Source: an uncultured Olsenella sp. (lineage in GTDB: Bacteria > Actinomycetota > Coriobacteriia > Coriobacteriales > Atopobiaceae). From it: 64,000 nucleotides of DNA. Below the pieces are notes generated by a model. The model saw only the letters and a program-made list of their open reading frames with translations. It searched no databases and was not told the origin of the DNA. Where the stretch lies: the NCBI GenBank assembly GCA_900316105.1, contig ONBR01000010.1, positions 1-64,000 of the forward strand, in the 5' to 3' direction. Shown here piece after piece: positions 1 to 7,589 of the stretch. The number at the start of each line of letters is the position of its first letter. Positions within the stretch are counted from its first letter, which is position 1. The position numbers and the translations under genes are program-made.

Positions 1-1
1 C

Positions 2-1234
2 TACATAAAGCCAATCTCCGGACACACGACGCTCGGGGCAGCCCAGCGCTACCTCGAGCGCGACGGACGCGCCCTCGCCCGGGACTTCATCAACCTCGAG
101 CCGCCGATTATCGGGCTATCCGACGACGGAGAGCCTGTGTACGGCGCCTACGACTGGGCGTCCACGATGGACGCGACAAGGGCCACGATGGGTAACGACA
201 CCCCATACAGGGGCCGAAAGGCCCGAACCTATAAGCACTATGTCTTCTCGCCCGATCCGAGGGACGGTATCGGGCTCTCAGAGCTCCGGTCTGTCACCAT
301 GTCATGGGTGCGTGAGAACTTCGGCGACTACGAGGTCGCCATCGTCTACCACGACGACAACGAGCACCACATACCGCACGCCCACGTCATCGTGAACAAC
401 ACGAACCTCGAGACGGGCCGCAGGCTCCAAGACCCGGACCCGAGGTCGCTCAAGAGGTCGGCGCAGCGAATCGCCAGGGAGCACGGGCTTACCTCCTACG
501 TCGACGAGCCAGCGGACCCTGAGACCGGAGTCTTGCCCGACTCGAGGCCTAATGCGCGAAGAAGCGTCCGTGCCTCAGAACGCTCGCTCGTCCATCGAGG
601 CGAGTACTCATGGGTTGCCGACATAAGGGCCCGCGTGGACATCGCCAAGGGAATTGCACGCGACCTCGGCGACTTCGAGGCCGCTCTGGCAGGTATGGGC
701 GTGGGCGTCCGCGAGTCTATCGGAACTAAGGGCGACTGGGTGTACTCGCTATCTGAGACTCCGTCCAGACAGGTCACGGGATCGAGACTCGGGGCCGCTT
801 ACACCAGACAGGAAGTGACCTCCTGGATGAGGAGTCCGGTGAGGGCGAAGCCTAGTGCCCTCACTGCGGACGGGGCGAGGATAGTCGCGGCGCATGCCAT
901 AGAGGTCCGCGACCTAGGCGAGCTCGCACGACTCTCCGAGGCCGTGGACGTCGTGTCCCGAGGCGGGTTCACGAGTCTAAGAGCCATCGACCTCGCGATC
1001 GAGTGCACACGCAGGACCACCGGAAAGGAGGCGGTCGTCCAAAGGCTCGAACGCGCACGTGAGTACTGCACCGCCCACCACATGCTACCAGAGACGAGCC
1101 CTGGCGGCACTCGCAGGGCATCTGGGCAGCGGTGCGGCCATTCCGTGCGGACGACCCAGCAGCAGCAACATTCGGGCGGCATGCGGCCACGCAGCATTCA
1201 ACAGAACCACAGCAGGGAGAGGGGCCAAAGATGA
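2..1234 (+). CDS. Relaxase/mobilization nuclease (5' end outside window)
   Basis: Relaxase that would nick oriT and pilot the transferred strand of a mobile element. The reading frame is open from base 2, so the true start lies upstream of the window; an internal GTG at 137 could be mistaken for it. The visible N-terminal part contains a GALKRYL-like stretch (GAAQRYLERDGRALARDF) typical of MobP-type relaxases. Around codon 120 is the metal-binding histidine triad motif (HHIPHAHVIVNNTN, an HxHxxxNNT form) that marks the relaxase domain. The C-terminal 200 residues are Arg-rich and not recognised. Its stop overlaps the next start (ATGA at 1231), so the two are translationally coupled. Family assignment is sure; subclass is from memory. 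Confidence 0.85.
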   Translation, partial: YIKPISGHTTLGAAQRYLERDGRALARDFINLEPPIIGLSDDGEPVYGAYDWASTMDATRATMGNDTPYRGRKARTYKHYVFSPDPRDGIGLSELRSVTMSWVRENFGDYEVAIVYHDDNEHHIPHAHVIVNNTNLETGRRLQDPDPRSLKRSAQRIAREHGLTSYVDEPADPETGVLPDSRPNARRSVRASERSLVHRGEYSWVADIRARVDIAKGIARDLGDFEAALAGMGVGVRESIGTKGDWVYSLSETPSRQVTGSRLGAAYTRQEVTSWMRSPVRAKPSALTADGARIVAAHAIEVRDLGELARLSEAVDVVSRGGFTSLRAIDLAIECTRRTTGKEAVVQRLERAREYCTAHHMLPETSPGGTRRASGQRCGHSVRTTQQQQHSGGMRPRSIQQNHSRERGQR

Positions 1235-1761
1235 GGGTGACCGTACGCTACGAGGACGGTTCCGTCGAGGAGTTCGACGCAGGCACGCTCACGACCGAGA
1301 GTGCGCTCGGGCGCCCCAACGCCCTCACCGACATGCACATTACGATCGGCGACGGCGTATGGGCCGACGTCAGCTGGTATCGCATGCCGACCGCCAGTTC
1401 CGATGGGCTCGCGACACGGCTCCCCGGCTGCAGGGTCCACCTCCTCAACGCGGAGGAGCTCGCCCATGCGCGCTCGATCGAGCTCGACGGCCGCCTTCAA
1501 TGGCTCCGCGTCGGCGATGACCTGTGCGACGTCACGTGCCTTGATGAGATCTCCGACCTCATGCACGAAGGCCCCTCAACCAGCATGGCAGGCAGGGCGG
1601 TGTGGCTGCATGACACGCTTCTGCAGGTCCTTCCCACACGCAGGGACTCCCACGAACGAACCTGCGCAATGCTCGGGCTGACGCCCTCGAGCTACGAAAC
1701 CCTCTCGAGAATGGCTGGATACGGCTCCTCCGAGGATGACGCCTTCCCCGTCCAGTTGTGA
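1231..1761 (+). CDS. Hypothetical protein coupled to relaxase
   Basis: A 176-residue acidic, soluble protein that I do not recognise. The ATG at 1231 overlaps the relaxase stop by four bases and has a purine-rich GGGAGAGGGG upstream; the frame is open further upstream only as a shadow of the relaxase. No membrane segment, cysteine cluster or nucleotide-binding motif is visible. The N-terminal half is rich in short beta-type stretches (RVTVRYEDGSVEEF), and the C-terminal third (HERTCAMLGLTPSSYETLSRMAG) could form a small helical DNA-binding fold, which is only a guess. Position suggests a mobilization accessory or regulatory role in the element. Confidence 0.7.
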   Translation: MRVTVRYEDGSVEEFDAGTLTTESALGRPNALTDMHITIGDGVWADVSWYRMPTASSDGLATRLPGCRVHLLNAEELAHARSIELDGRLQWLRVGDDLCDVTCLDEISDLMHEGPSTSMAGRAVWLHDTLLQVLPTRRDSHERTCAMLGLTPSSYETLSRMAGYGSSEDDAFPVQL

Positions 1762-1888
1762 AGATTGTATGACTCAGCTCCTTAGGGACGCTTAGGGACA
1801 CTTAGCTGCCGACGCCACAAGCGTCGAATCGCCCGTTTCGCGAACATCCCCGTCAGGCAACAACCACCTTTGACAGGGAGGAGAACGA

Positions 1889-2080
1889 ATGAGAGAACAG
1901 ACGACGAGGACACCGAGAGAGCCGGAGCTCATATCGATCGTCGAGGCGGCGAGGATGCTCAACGTCTCGACAAGGACAGTTAACAGGCTCTGCCTGGACG
2001 GCAAGCTCAAGGCCGTGAGGATCGGCTGCCAATGGCGCATCAACAGGCGCGCCCTGCGCGAGGCCGCTGGGCTCGAATAG
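1889..2080 (+). CDS. Excisionase-family helix-turn-helix protein
   Basis: A 63-residue protein made almost entirely of a MerR/excisionase-type winged helix: SIVEAARMLNVSTRTVNRLC is the helix-turn-helix and KAVRIGCQWRINRRAL the wing with the usual basic end. Such proteins bend att DNA during excision of integrative elements or act as small repressors. A good ribosome binding site (GGGAGGAG) lies seven bases before the ATG. The following gene starts two bases after the stop. No integrase is present in the window, so if this is Xis its partner must lie at the other end of the element. Confidence 0.8.
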   Translation: MREQTTRTPREPELISIVEAARMLNVSTRTVNRLCLDGKLKAVRIGCQWRINRRALREAAGLE

Positions 2081-2082
2081 CG

Positions 2083-2490
2083 ATGTCGGAGGAGTCGGCA
2101 TCCTACTCGCGCGTCTGGGGGCCCGTTGTGCACGCCATGGTGCAGGCGGGCGCTTCCGGGCAAGAGTGGGCCGTGCTCGTGGCGCTTCTCCGTTGGCAGA
2201 AGGACGGAGGCAGCGTCCTCTCAATGGGTGTGCCCACCATTTGCAAGTACACCGGCCTTGACGAGGACACTGTGAGGCACCGCTTGGCGAGCCTCCTGAG
2301 GAGGCGCTACGTGAGCCGGGGTGGCTACGAGTTCCCCATTCTCGAGCACGACAGGGAGGCCACGAGGGGCCATGCGGCTTCCTACAGGCTCGGCGTCCCC
2401 AAGCTCGGGCCAGAGGACGGGTCGAACATCCTCAGCCGAAAGGAGCGCGTGGAGTGGGACAGGAGAAGGCGCGAGGAGGGGATGGAATGA
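2083..2490 (+). CDS. Winged-helix (HTH_36-like) protein of the mobile element
   Basis: A 135-residue protein resembling the helix_turn_helix_36 proteins common in plasmids and conjugative elements. VLVALLRWQKDGGSVLSMGVPTIC precedes a recognition-helix-like segment TGLDEDTVRHRLASLLRRRYV, after which a beta wing (GGYEFPILEHD) follows. I chose the ATG at 2083, just after the excisionase stop, because the longer frame overlaps that gene. The tail is highly charged (RKERVEWDRRRREEGME). The stop codon overlaps the first of six ATGAC-N6-GTCAT palindromes that fill the downstream 300 bases, which makes this protein a candidate ligand for them (inference). Role in replication or element control is not proven. 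Confidence 0.7.
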   Translation: MSEESASYSRVWGPVVHAMVQAGASGQEWAVLVALLRWQKDGGSVLSMGVPTICKYTGLDEDTVRHRLASLLRRRYVSRGGYEFPILEHDREATRGHAASYRLGVPKLGPEDGSNILSRKERVEWDRRRREEGME

Positions 2491-2781
2491 CAGGGACGTC
2501 ATACCAAGGGTTTTGGAGGTCCCAGAAACCTATGGGATGACAGGCGCGTCATGCCAACAACCTCGAAGGCAGACAATTGACGGTCTCGAATCGGCCCCTT
2601 GGAATGACAAGCCCGTCATGCCAAGGGGCCCAACCGTTCGATGGATTGGCCCTCCTCTGACAGATTGTCTGCTGCGCTCCAAGGCGTATGACAAATCTGT
2701 CAGTTTGGGAATCCGTTTGGGATGATTGGAACGTCATGCCAAACGGACAGGCTTGTCATGACCGCATGACAGGAACATCAT
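2487..2781. repeat. Cluster of six ATGAC-N6-GTCAT palindromes
   Basis: Six 16-bp palindromes of form ATGAC-N6-GTCAT start at 2487, 2537, 2604, 2688, 2722 and 2766. Three are exact in both arms; the copies at 2688, 2722 and 2766 have one changed base in an arm. Two copies are extended by further pairing arms that differ from each other but remain complementary: GGCCCCTTGG/CCAAGGGGCC at 2593-2630 and CCGTTTGG/CCAAACGG at 2713-2746. No coding sequence is supported here. The array could be operators or iterons, or folded hairpins at the end of the element. Confidence 0.85.
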
Positions 2782-2922
2782 CCTTAGAAGAAGTGTTCAT
2801 AAGAATCTTGGTGAAGAATCTCTGAGCCATGAGGTCAATAAGACTCGGCTGCTTTGAAGCTCCATGTGCCCAATGGCAGTTTATGCATCGCGCTCTTTGG
2901 CCTCCCGTTCGCCGATTCGCGA

Positions 2923-2988
2923 TTTGGTGCAAGCTGGGGGCCGAATTTGGTGCAAATATGGTGCAAACCGGCCGAGGCCTTGGTGCAA
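2923..2988. repeat. Four phased TTTGGTGCAA repeats (putative integrase arm sites)
   Basis: Close copies of the decamer TTTGGTGCAA are at 2923-2932, 2946-2955, 2957-2966 (TATGGTGCAA) and 2979-2988 (CTTGGTGCAA). Start-to-start distances are 23, 11 and 22 bp, close to whole helical turns. Directly repeated decamers 50-110 bp from a tRNA-like core are the usual layout of tyrosine-integrase arm-type sites. No integrase is visible, so the role is inferred from position and phasing. Confidence 0.65.
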
Positions 2989-3033
2989 GCAAAGAAAAAG
3001 GCCAGAGAACATAGCCTCTGACCTCGTGTTTTC

Positions 3034-3066
3034 TGGTGGGCGATGCTGGATTCGAACCAGCGACCC
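3034..3066 (-). other. tRNA 3'-end fragment, probable att core
   Basis: On the minus strand this is a perfect tRNA 3' end. It has a T-arm with stem GCTGG/CCAGC and loop TTCGAAT, the acceptor strand ATCGCCC, discriminator A and an encoded CCA. The matching acceptor strand GGGCGAT and the D and anticodon arms are absent from the sequence to the right, so it is not a functional tRNA. tRNA 3' ends are standard attachment cores for site-specific integrases, and arm-type repeats lie just to the left. An open frame across this site is an artefact of the tRNA sequence and is not a gene. Confidence 0.7.
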
Positions 3067-3162
3067 CATCTACCAGAATAAGGTCCCCTGTCCAGACCCT
3101 TTTTGGGGTAATTTTGCTCTCCCCTCTTTACCTACAACTTTATAGTTGAGCTTTACTAGAGC

Positions 3163-3221
3163 TTTAGACTTACTTGAGTGTTTGAGACAGTCATACTTGA
3201 GGGTTTACTTTAGACTTACTT
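3163..3221. repeat. Two 13-bp direct repeats in AT-rich spacer
   Basis: TTTAGACTTACTT occurs at 3163-3175 and 3209-3221, 46 bp apart, in an AT-rich stretch (about 3110-3250) unlike the surrounding GC-rich DNA. No coding frame or tRNA body is visible between the att-like fragment and the panE terminator. The low GC suggests it may still be foreign DNA. Confidence 0.5.
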
Positions 3222-3258
3222 AATGGTTCTGAGTCCTCCACTTTATCCTTCGAACAAA

Positions 3259-3296
3259 GGAGAGGCGTCAGCGGACTAGGTTCCGCCGACGCCTCC
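3259..3296 (-). terminator. Terminator-like hairpin after panE
   Basis: A long near-perfect hairpin 55 bases beyond the panE stop: read on the minus strand, GGAGGCGTCGGCGG pairs with CCGCTGACGCCTC(T)CC around a short loop. It is followed by a short TTTG run, so intrinsic termination is plausible though the U-tract is weak. Confidence 0.55.
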
Positions 3297-3351
3297 ATGA
3301 AAATACATTCTCATCGATCTGCAAGGCCTCTAGGCCTCGTATGTACGGGGG

Positions 3352-4293
3352 TTAGTACGTCTCCTCGATCTCCCTCATGCGGCGATTCAGCCAGGCGTTG
3401 GTGGGCACCTGGATGCCATGCCTTGCGGCACGGCGCATGATCTCGCCGGAGAACTCGTCCACCTCGGACTTGCGATGGGCCTGGCGGTCCTGACCCATGG
3501 AAGGCGTCGCCTTGGGATCCAGGGAGTTCTCAAGGGCTATGGCGAAGTTGAGGTCCTTCTCGGTCAGGGGAACACCCTCGGCATTGCCGACGGCTATCAC
3601 CTCTCGCATGGCAGCCACGAAGGTCCTGAAGCTCTCGCCCTCGCGGTCGAGTACCTCTCCATAGGGTTGGTCGTAGACAGCGCAGGTCTGGTTGATCCCC
3701 ACGTTCGTCAGAAGCTTGGCCCACATGCGATAGCGGATGTCATCTTCCACGACGAAGGGAATTCCAGTGACCTCAAAGAGTCCTCGGACACGGTCGAAAG
3801 CCTCCTGAGGGGTTTGCTCGAATCGGCCTATATGGAGCTGCCCAGGCTGGGTGTAGACGAGCGAGGAGCCCTTGTGAACGGCGTCCATGCCCTGGGCCAC
3901 ACAGGGGACCACACGGTCCCAGCCATAGCGCGCGGCCACCTTTGACTCGCTCGTGATGCCATTGAGGACGGAGACGATGACCGTCCTCTCCCCTAGCAGG
4001 GATTCCACCAGATCGAGGGCGCCCTGCAGACCGCCTGACTTCACGGCAATCATGACCAGGTCCACGGGACCCAGGTCCCGTGGCGTCGCGTTGCGGAAGT
4101 CCACGGGTTTGCCATTGACGCTATAGCTCTCCCCCGCATGGCGGGCCAGACGTGCCTCGTCCATCACGAAGGCCACCACGTCGGTGCCGCAGGAAGCCGC
4201 TATCGCATCGGCATAGAGAAGGCCCAAGGCGCCCTTGCCGATGATGGCCACACGGGGCTTCTGGAGCGTGTTCTGGGCCGCATTATTGGTCAT
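3352..4293 (-). CDS. panE: 2-dehydropantoate 2-reductase
   Basis: NADPH-dependent ketopantoate reductase of the PanE/ApbA family, the pantothenate (CoA) pathway step making pantoate. The 313-residue length is usual. The Rossmann motif IIGKGALGLL lies at residues 17-26, and the catalytic lysine region (KLLTNVGINQT, K193) opens the C-terminal helical domain. The ATG start has no competing upstream start of note. The family includes members acting on other 2-oxo acids, and no panB/panC is adjacent, so physiological substrate is inferred. It stands alone 67 bases downstream of ybaK, ends in a hairpin, and marks the chromosomal side next to the mobile element. Confidence 0.85.
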   Translation of the reverse strand: MTNNAAQNTLQKPRVAIIGKGALGLLYADAIAASCGTDVVAFVMDEARLARHAGESYSVNGKPVDFRNATPRDLGPVDLVMIAVKSGGLQGALDLVESLLGERTVIVSVLNGITSESKVAARYGWDRVVPCVAQGMDAVHKGSSLVYTQPGQLHIGRFEQTPQEAFDRVRGLFEVTGIPFVVEDDIRYRMWAKLLTNVGINQTCAVYDQPYGEVLDREGESFRTFVAAMREVIAVGNAEGVPLTEKDLNFAIALENSLDPKATPSMGQDRQAHRKSEVDEFSGEIMRRAARHGIQVPTNAWLNRRMREIEETY

Positions 4294-4359
4294 TCGAGTC
4301 TCTCTCCTATGCTGGGAAATCAGATTGCTTTGGCGGGGCTGTGGCGCCTGATTGCTAGC

Positions 4360-4836
4360 CTAGTCCTCGCGCCAACCCTTGCATACGTCCACCCAACCGT
4401 CCGCGCGGGAGAACTCCTCCAGCTCGGGAATCGTGACGCCTATGGCGCTGTTCTCGCTGCCGGCCGCGGGCCAGACTTGCTCGAAGCGCTTCAGGCTCTC
4501 GTCCAGATAGCAGCGAACCCCGTCGTTGCGGTCAAAGGGGCAGACGCCACCCATTGGATGGCCCACTAGATCCACCAGCTGGTCGGCGGGAACCATCTTT
4601 GGCTTGGTATGGAACCTGGCCTTGAAGGGGGCATTCCAGACCTTTGCGTCACCCGCGGAGACAAGCAGGATCGCAGAGTCGTCCATCTGGAAGGCCATGG
4701 TCTTTGCGATGCGGGCAGGCTCTACGCCGATGTCCTGCGCAGCCTCCTCCACGGTGGCACTGGACTCCTCGAACTCCACGACACGATCCTGCACGCCCCA
4801 GGCACTCAGATACTCCTTGACGCTCTCGACCGACAT
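4360..4836 (-). CDS. ybaK: YbaK/ProX-family aminoacyl-tRNA deacylase
   Basis: A 158-residue stand-alone YbaK/EbsC/ProX domain protein. Members hydrolyse mischarged aminoacyl-tRNAs, classically Cys-tRNA(Pro) or Ala-tRNA(Pro). The conserved lysine of the active site is K45 (IAKTMAF). The GGVCPFDR segment near residue 97 is the conserved Gly-rich turn (often GGxxPxG in the family). It lies downstream of proS with a plus-strand gene in between, and proS encodes its own related INS editing domain. Which mischarged tRNA it clears cannot be told from sequence alone. Confidence 0.85.
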   Translation of the reverse strand: MSVESVKEYLSAWGVQDRVVEFEESSATVEEAAQDIGVEPARIAKTMAFQMDDSAILLVSAGDAKVWNAPFKARFHTKPKMVPADQLVDLVGHPMGGVCPFDRNDGVRCYLDESLKRFEQVWPAAGSENSAIGVTIPELEEFSRADGWVDVCKGWRED

Positions 4837-5019
4837 GTATGCCTCCTGGCTCCCCGGCTCGATTTTTCATTGGGGACCATGATAGGCAGGAACGACGGAC
4901 CTTCAAGGGGGGCCGATAAAGGCGAAACGCAGCTGTCACGTAAAGGTGGAACGCGATAACGGGTAGACTGTTGCCAGCAAAGAAAAAGCTCGCACAGCTG
5001 CCGCACGAAGGGACTTCAC

Positions 5020-5400
5020 ATGCCGAAGGACGCCAAAACCGTTAAGGTCTTTACCCTCATCGCCCTCCTTCTGGGCCTCGTCACCGCCATCGCTGGCATC
5101 GTCCAGCTGGTTCAGGGTGTGGAGGAGCCCGCTCCCCTATTGACCCTGTGCGCCGGCATCGTGACCCTGGTGCTAGCAGCCCGAGAGTCCATGCTCGCCA
5201 ATGTGCCGAACAACGCGAGCAAGGTCTTTAAGCTGGGAATTCTAGCAGCCCTGATAAATGGTGCGGTCTGTGGCGCCTCTTACGCGGTCGGTGCTCAGAC
5301 GAGTGTCTTAGTGGTCGTCTGCCTGGCTGCTAGCGCATTCGCGAGCCTGCTCGTGGCAGTCTTTGCCCGCGCAGTCGTGAAGAGGCTCGAGCGCGCGTAA
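5020..5400 (+). CDS. Small four-helix membrane protein, unknown
   Basis: A 126-residue integral membrane protein of no recognised family. Four hydrophobic segments are visible at about residues 10-32, 40-54, 71-90 and 94-117. Short lysine/arginine-rich ends (MPKDAKTVK and VVKRLERA) would favour a cytoplasmic N and C terminus. The start is supported by AAGGGA six bases upstream. It is one of the few plus-strand genes here, lying between divergent ybaK and convergent proS, so it has its own promoter. No motif suggests transport or enzyme activity. Confidence 0.65.
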   Translation: MPKDAKTVKVFTLIALLLGLVTAIAGIVQLVQGVEEPAPLLTLCAGIVTLVLAARESMLANVPNNASKVFKLGILAALINGAVCGASYAVGAQTSVLVVVCLAASAFASLLVAVFARAVVKRLERA

Positions 5401-5426
5401 GGTTCCCGCGCGAAGGGGGCCAAGAC

Positions 5427-5646
5427 CTGCTATCACCACATTTACCTGCTGAAACGTATGGCGGCGTCCCTAGGGGCGCCGCCATGCCTCTGCGGGGACT
5501 TGCTGTGAGCGACTGGTGACACGGGGCCGCAGGTCGGCCGCGTCGTGAGTCCTCCAAACGGCTTGGACTCTCGACATTCGTGCTGCTATCAGGCCGTTTA
5601 CCTGCGGTTATGCAGAAGGCGGCAGCCCCTGGGGCCACCGCCTTCT
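5427..5646. repeat. Two copies of a spaced hairpin module in the 5401-5704 spacer
   Basis: The 304-base gap between the membrane protein and proS (convergent) has no gene. It holds two copies of one module: CTGCTATCA at 5427 and 5583, TTTACCTGC exactly 14 bases later (5441, 5597), and a GC-rich hairpin starting 17 bases after that (5458-5485 and 5614-5646). The hairpin stems differ in sequence (ATGGCGGCG versus AGAAGGCGG arms). They may act as terminators for the converging transcripts. Imperfect 20-bp direct repeats beginning CAACCCACA follow at about 5657-5697. Confidence 0.7.
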
Positions 5647-5704
5647 TCTTTGATCAACCCACAACGTGGGACGGGCAACCCACAGCGTGAGTTAGGCAGG
5701 CATG

Positions 5705-7420
5705 CTAGGCGCGCTGGGAGACGACCTTCTGGGCGACCAGGGCCGCGACCTCGTCCAGGGCAACGTCCTTGCGCTCTCCCGTGGCACGGTCCTTGAGCTC
5801 CACGGTGCCACCCTTGATGCCGCGCTTGCCACAGACGATCTGGTAGGGGAAGCCCATGAGGTCGGCATCGTTGAACTTGACGCCGGGACGCTCCTTGCGG
5901 TCGTCCAGGACGACCTCGATGCCAGCGTCGCACAGGTCCTGGGCCAGCTTCTGGGCAGCGGGCCAGACGAGGTCATCCTTGGTGTCCAGGGCGACGACCT
6001 CGACCTCGTAGGGGGCGACTGAGACGGGCCAGATGATGCCGTGCTCGTCGTGGTGCTGTTCGACGACGGCGGCCAGGGTGCGGGAGACGCCAATGCCATA
6101 GCATCCCATCAGGAAGGGCTGCTCCTTGCCATTCTCGTCGGCATAGGTGGCGCCCATGGTAGCGGAGTACTTGGTGCCCAGCTGGAAGACCTGGCCACAC
6201 TCGATGCCACGGGCGCCCTTGAGGGGCTGACCGCACTTGGGGCAGATGTCGCCGGGCTTGGCGGTGATCACGTCGACCCACTCGGAGATGGTGAAGTCGC
6301 GGCCCTGCTTTGCATGGACGAAGTGATAGCCAGCCTCGTTGGCGCCGATGGCCCACCACTGGGAATCTTTGATGGAGACGTCACCGCAGGCGCGGACGCC
6401 CTCGGGAAGGTCGATGGGGCCGATGAAGCCCTTGACCAGACCGAACTGCTGGAGCTCCTCGTCGGTCATCATGTGATAGGCGCCGAAGGCGTGCTCGGCC
6501 TTGACGTCGTTGAGCTCGTGGTCGCCAGGGACGAATACCACGACGGGCTTGCCCTCTCCGTCGACCAGGGCCAGGGCCTTGCGGGTGCCTGCCTCGGGGA
6601 CCTTGAGGAAGTCTGCTAGCTGAGCGATGGTCCCGCAACCCGGGGTCTCGACCTTCTGAAGGTCGCCCTCGTCGCCCTCGACCAGCTGGATGGCGGCCGT
6701 GGCTGCCTCGGTATCGGCCGCGAAGCCGCAGTCGTCGCAGTAGACCAGCTCGGCCTCGCCGGCGTCTGCCAGACCCATGAACTCGACAGAGGTGTCGCCG
6801 CCAATCTGGCCGCTATCAGCCACAACGGGCAGGGCCCTGATGCCGCAACGGGCGAAAATCTTTGCGTAGGCGTCCTTCTCCTCGTCGTAGCACTGCTGGA
6901 GGGACTCCTGGTCGGCACTGAAGGAGTAGCCGTCCTTCATGATGAACTCGCGGCCGCGCATGAGACCGAAGCGGGGACGGAGCTCGTCGCGGAACTTGTC
7001 CTGGATCTGGTAGAGGGTGACGGGCAGCTGCTTGTAGCTCTTCAGCTCGTCGCGGACCAGGTCGGTGAAGGACTCCTCGTGGGTGGGGCCAAGGGCGAAC
7101 TCGCGGTCGTGGCGGTCGGTTATGCGCATGAGCTCGGGACCATAGTCATCCCAGCGGCCGGACTGGTGCCAGAGGTCACCGTCGGTGAGGATGGGCACCT
7201 GCATCTCCTGGGCGTCGATGGCCTCCATCTCCTCGCGGATGATGCTCTCGATCTTCATGATCGAGCGCCAGGCCAGGGGCAGATAGCTGTAGAGGCCCGA
7301 GGCCCCCTTGCGGATCATGCCGGCACGCAGGAGCAGCCTGTGGCTGGCCAGCTCTGCCTCCGCGGGATCCTCCTTGAGCGTGGGGGCATAGAGCCTCGAC
7401 ATCCTCATGTAGCTCTTCAA
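5705..7420 (-). CDS. proS: Prolyl-tRNA synthetase (bacterial type with INS editing domain)
   Basis: Class IIa synthetase charging tRNA(Pro). With a TTG start at 7420, preceded seven bases upstream by AAAGGA, it is 571 residues, matching the 572 of E. coli; a later ATG at 7408 lacks a spaced ribosome binding site. Motif 1/2 region (RAGMIRKGASGLYSYLP) is near the N-terminus. The YbaK-like INS editing insertion spans roughly residues 225-395. Motif 3 (GCYGIGVSRTLAAVVEQ) precedes the C-terminal anticodon domain. It is the last gene of the pyrH-to-proS run, separated from ispG by 170 bases that hold a large inverted repeat. Confidence 0.95.
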   Translation of the reverse strand: MKSYMRMSRLYAPTLKEDPAEAELASHRLLLRAGMIRKGASGLYSYLPLAWRSIMKIESIIREEMEAIDAQEMQVPILTDGDLWHQSGRWDDYGPELMRITDRHDREFALGPTHEESFTDLVRDELKSYKQLPVTLYQIQDKFRDELRPRFGLMRGREFIMKDGYSFSADQESLQQCYDEEKDAYAKIFARCGIRALPVVADSGQIGGDTSVEFMGLADAGEAELVYCDDCGFAADTEAATAAIQLVEGDEGDLQKVETPGCGTIAQLADFLKVPEAGTRKALALVDGEGKPVVVFVPGDHELNDVKAEHAFGAYHMMTDEELQQFGLVKGFIGPIDLPEGVRACGDVSIKDSQWWAIGANEAGYHFVHAKQGRDFTISEWVDVITAKPGDICPKCGQPLKGARGIECGQVFQLGTKYSATMGATYADENGKEQPFLMGCYGIGVSRTLAAVVEQHHDEHGIIWPVSVAPYEVEVVALDTKDDLVWPAAQKLAQDLCDAGIEVVLDDRKERPGVKFNDADLMGFPYQIVCGKRGIKGGTVELKDRATGERKDVALDEVAALVAQKVVSQRA

Positions 7421-7450
7421 CGTGCATTCCTTTCTCTTCACGTTCGTGAT

Positions 7451-7523
7451 GTGAGTCCATTCTTGACAAAAAGGCCCGGCTTTCACCCAGAATCTCGGGG
7501 GTTCTTGGCAAGAATGGACTCAC
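7451..7523 (-). repeat. Perfect 15-bp inverted repeat in the proS leader
   Basis: GTGAGTCCATTCTTG at 7451-7465 is exactly complementary to CAAGAATGGACTCAC at 7509-7523, with a 43-base loop. The right arm also overlaps a smaller palindrome, TTCTTG-G-CAAGAA at 7502-7514, so two hairpins exclude each other. It lies 31-103 bases upstream of the proS start, in the spacer after ispG. It could be a mobile palindrome or a switchable leader; I see no T-box consensus. Confidence 0.8.
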
Positions 7524-7589
7524 AACGTGGATGGCGGTCCCGTCGCAAGCTAGCGGCGGGACCCGCACTAGTTTACTCGTATCGGACGC

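Noticed and set aside
2487..2781. Palindrome cluster as a CRISPR array
   Set aside because: Copies are 16 bp, irregularly spaced by 34-84 bp, and lack uniform spacers.
3034..3110. Complete tRNA gene at the att fragment
   Set aside because: Only the T-arm, 3' acceptor strand and CCA are present; no GGGCGAT acceptor strand, D-arm or anticodon arm lies within 100 bases to the right.
2864..3145. 93-codon ORF across the att region (contains CWIRTSDP)
   Set aside because: Its recognisable part is the translated tRNA 3' end (T-arm and CCA); such ORFs are known artefacts of att/tRNA sequence and there is no ribosome binding site.
7420..7589. T-box riboswitch upstream of proS
   Set aside because: No T-box sequence (TGGNACC-like antiterminator bulge) or specifier loop arrangement could be identified; only the inverted repeat is visible.
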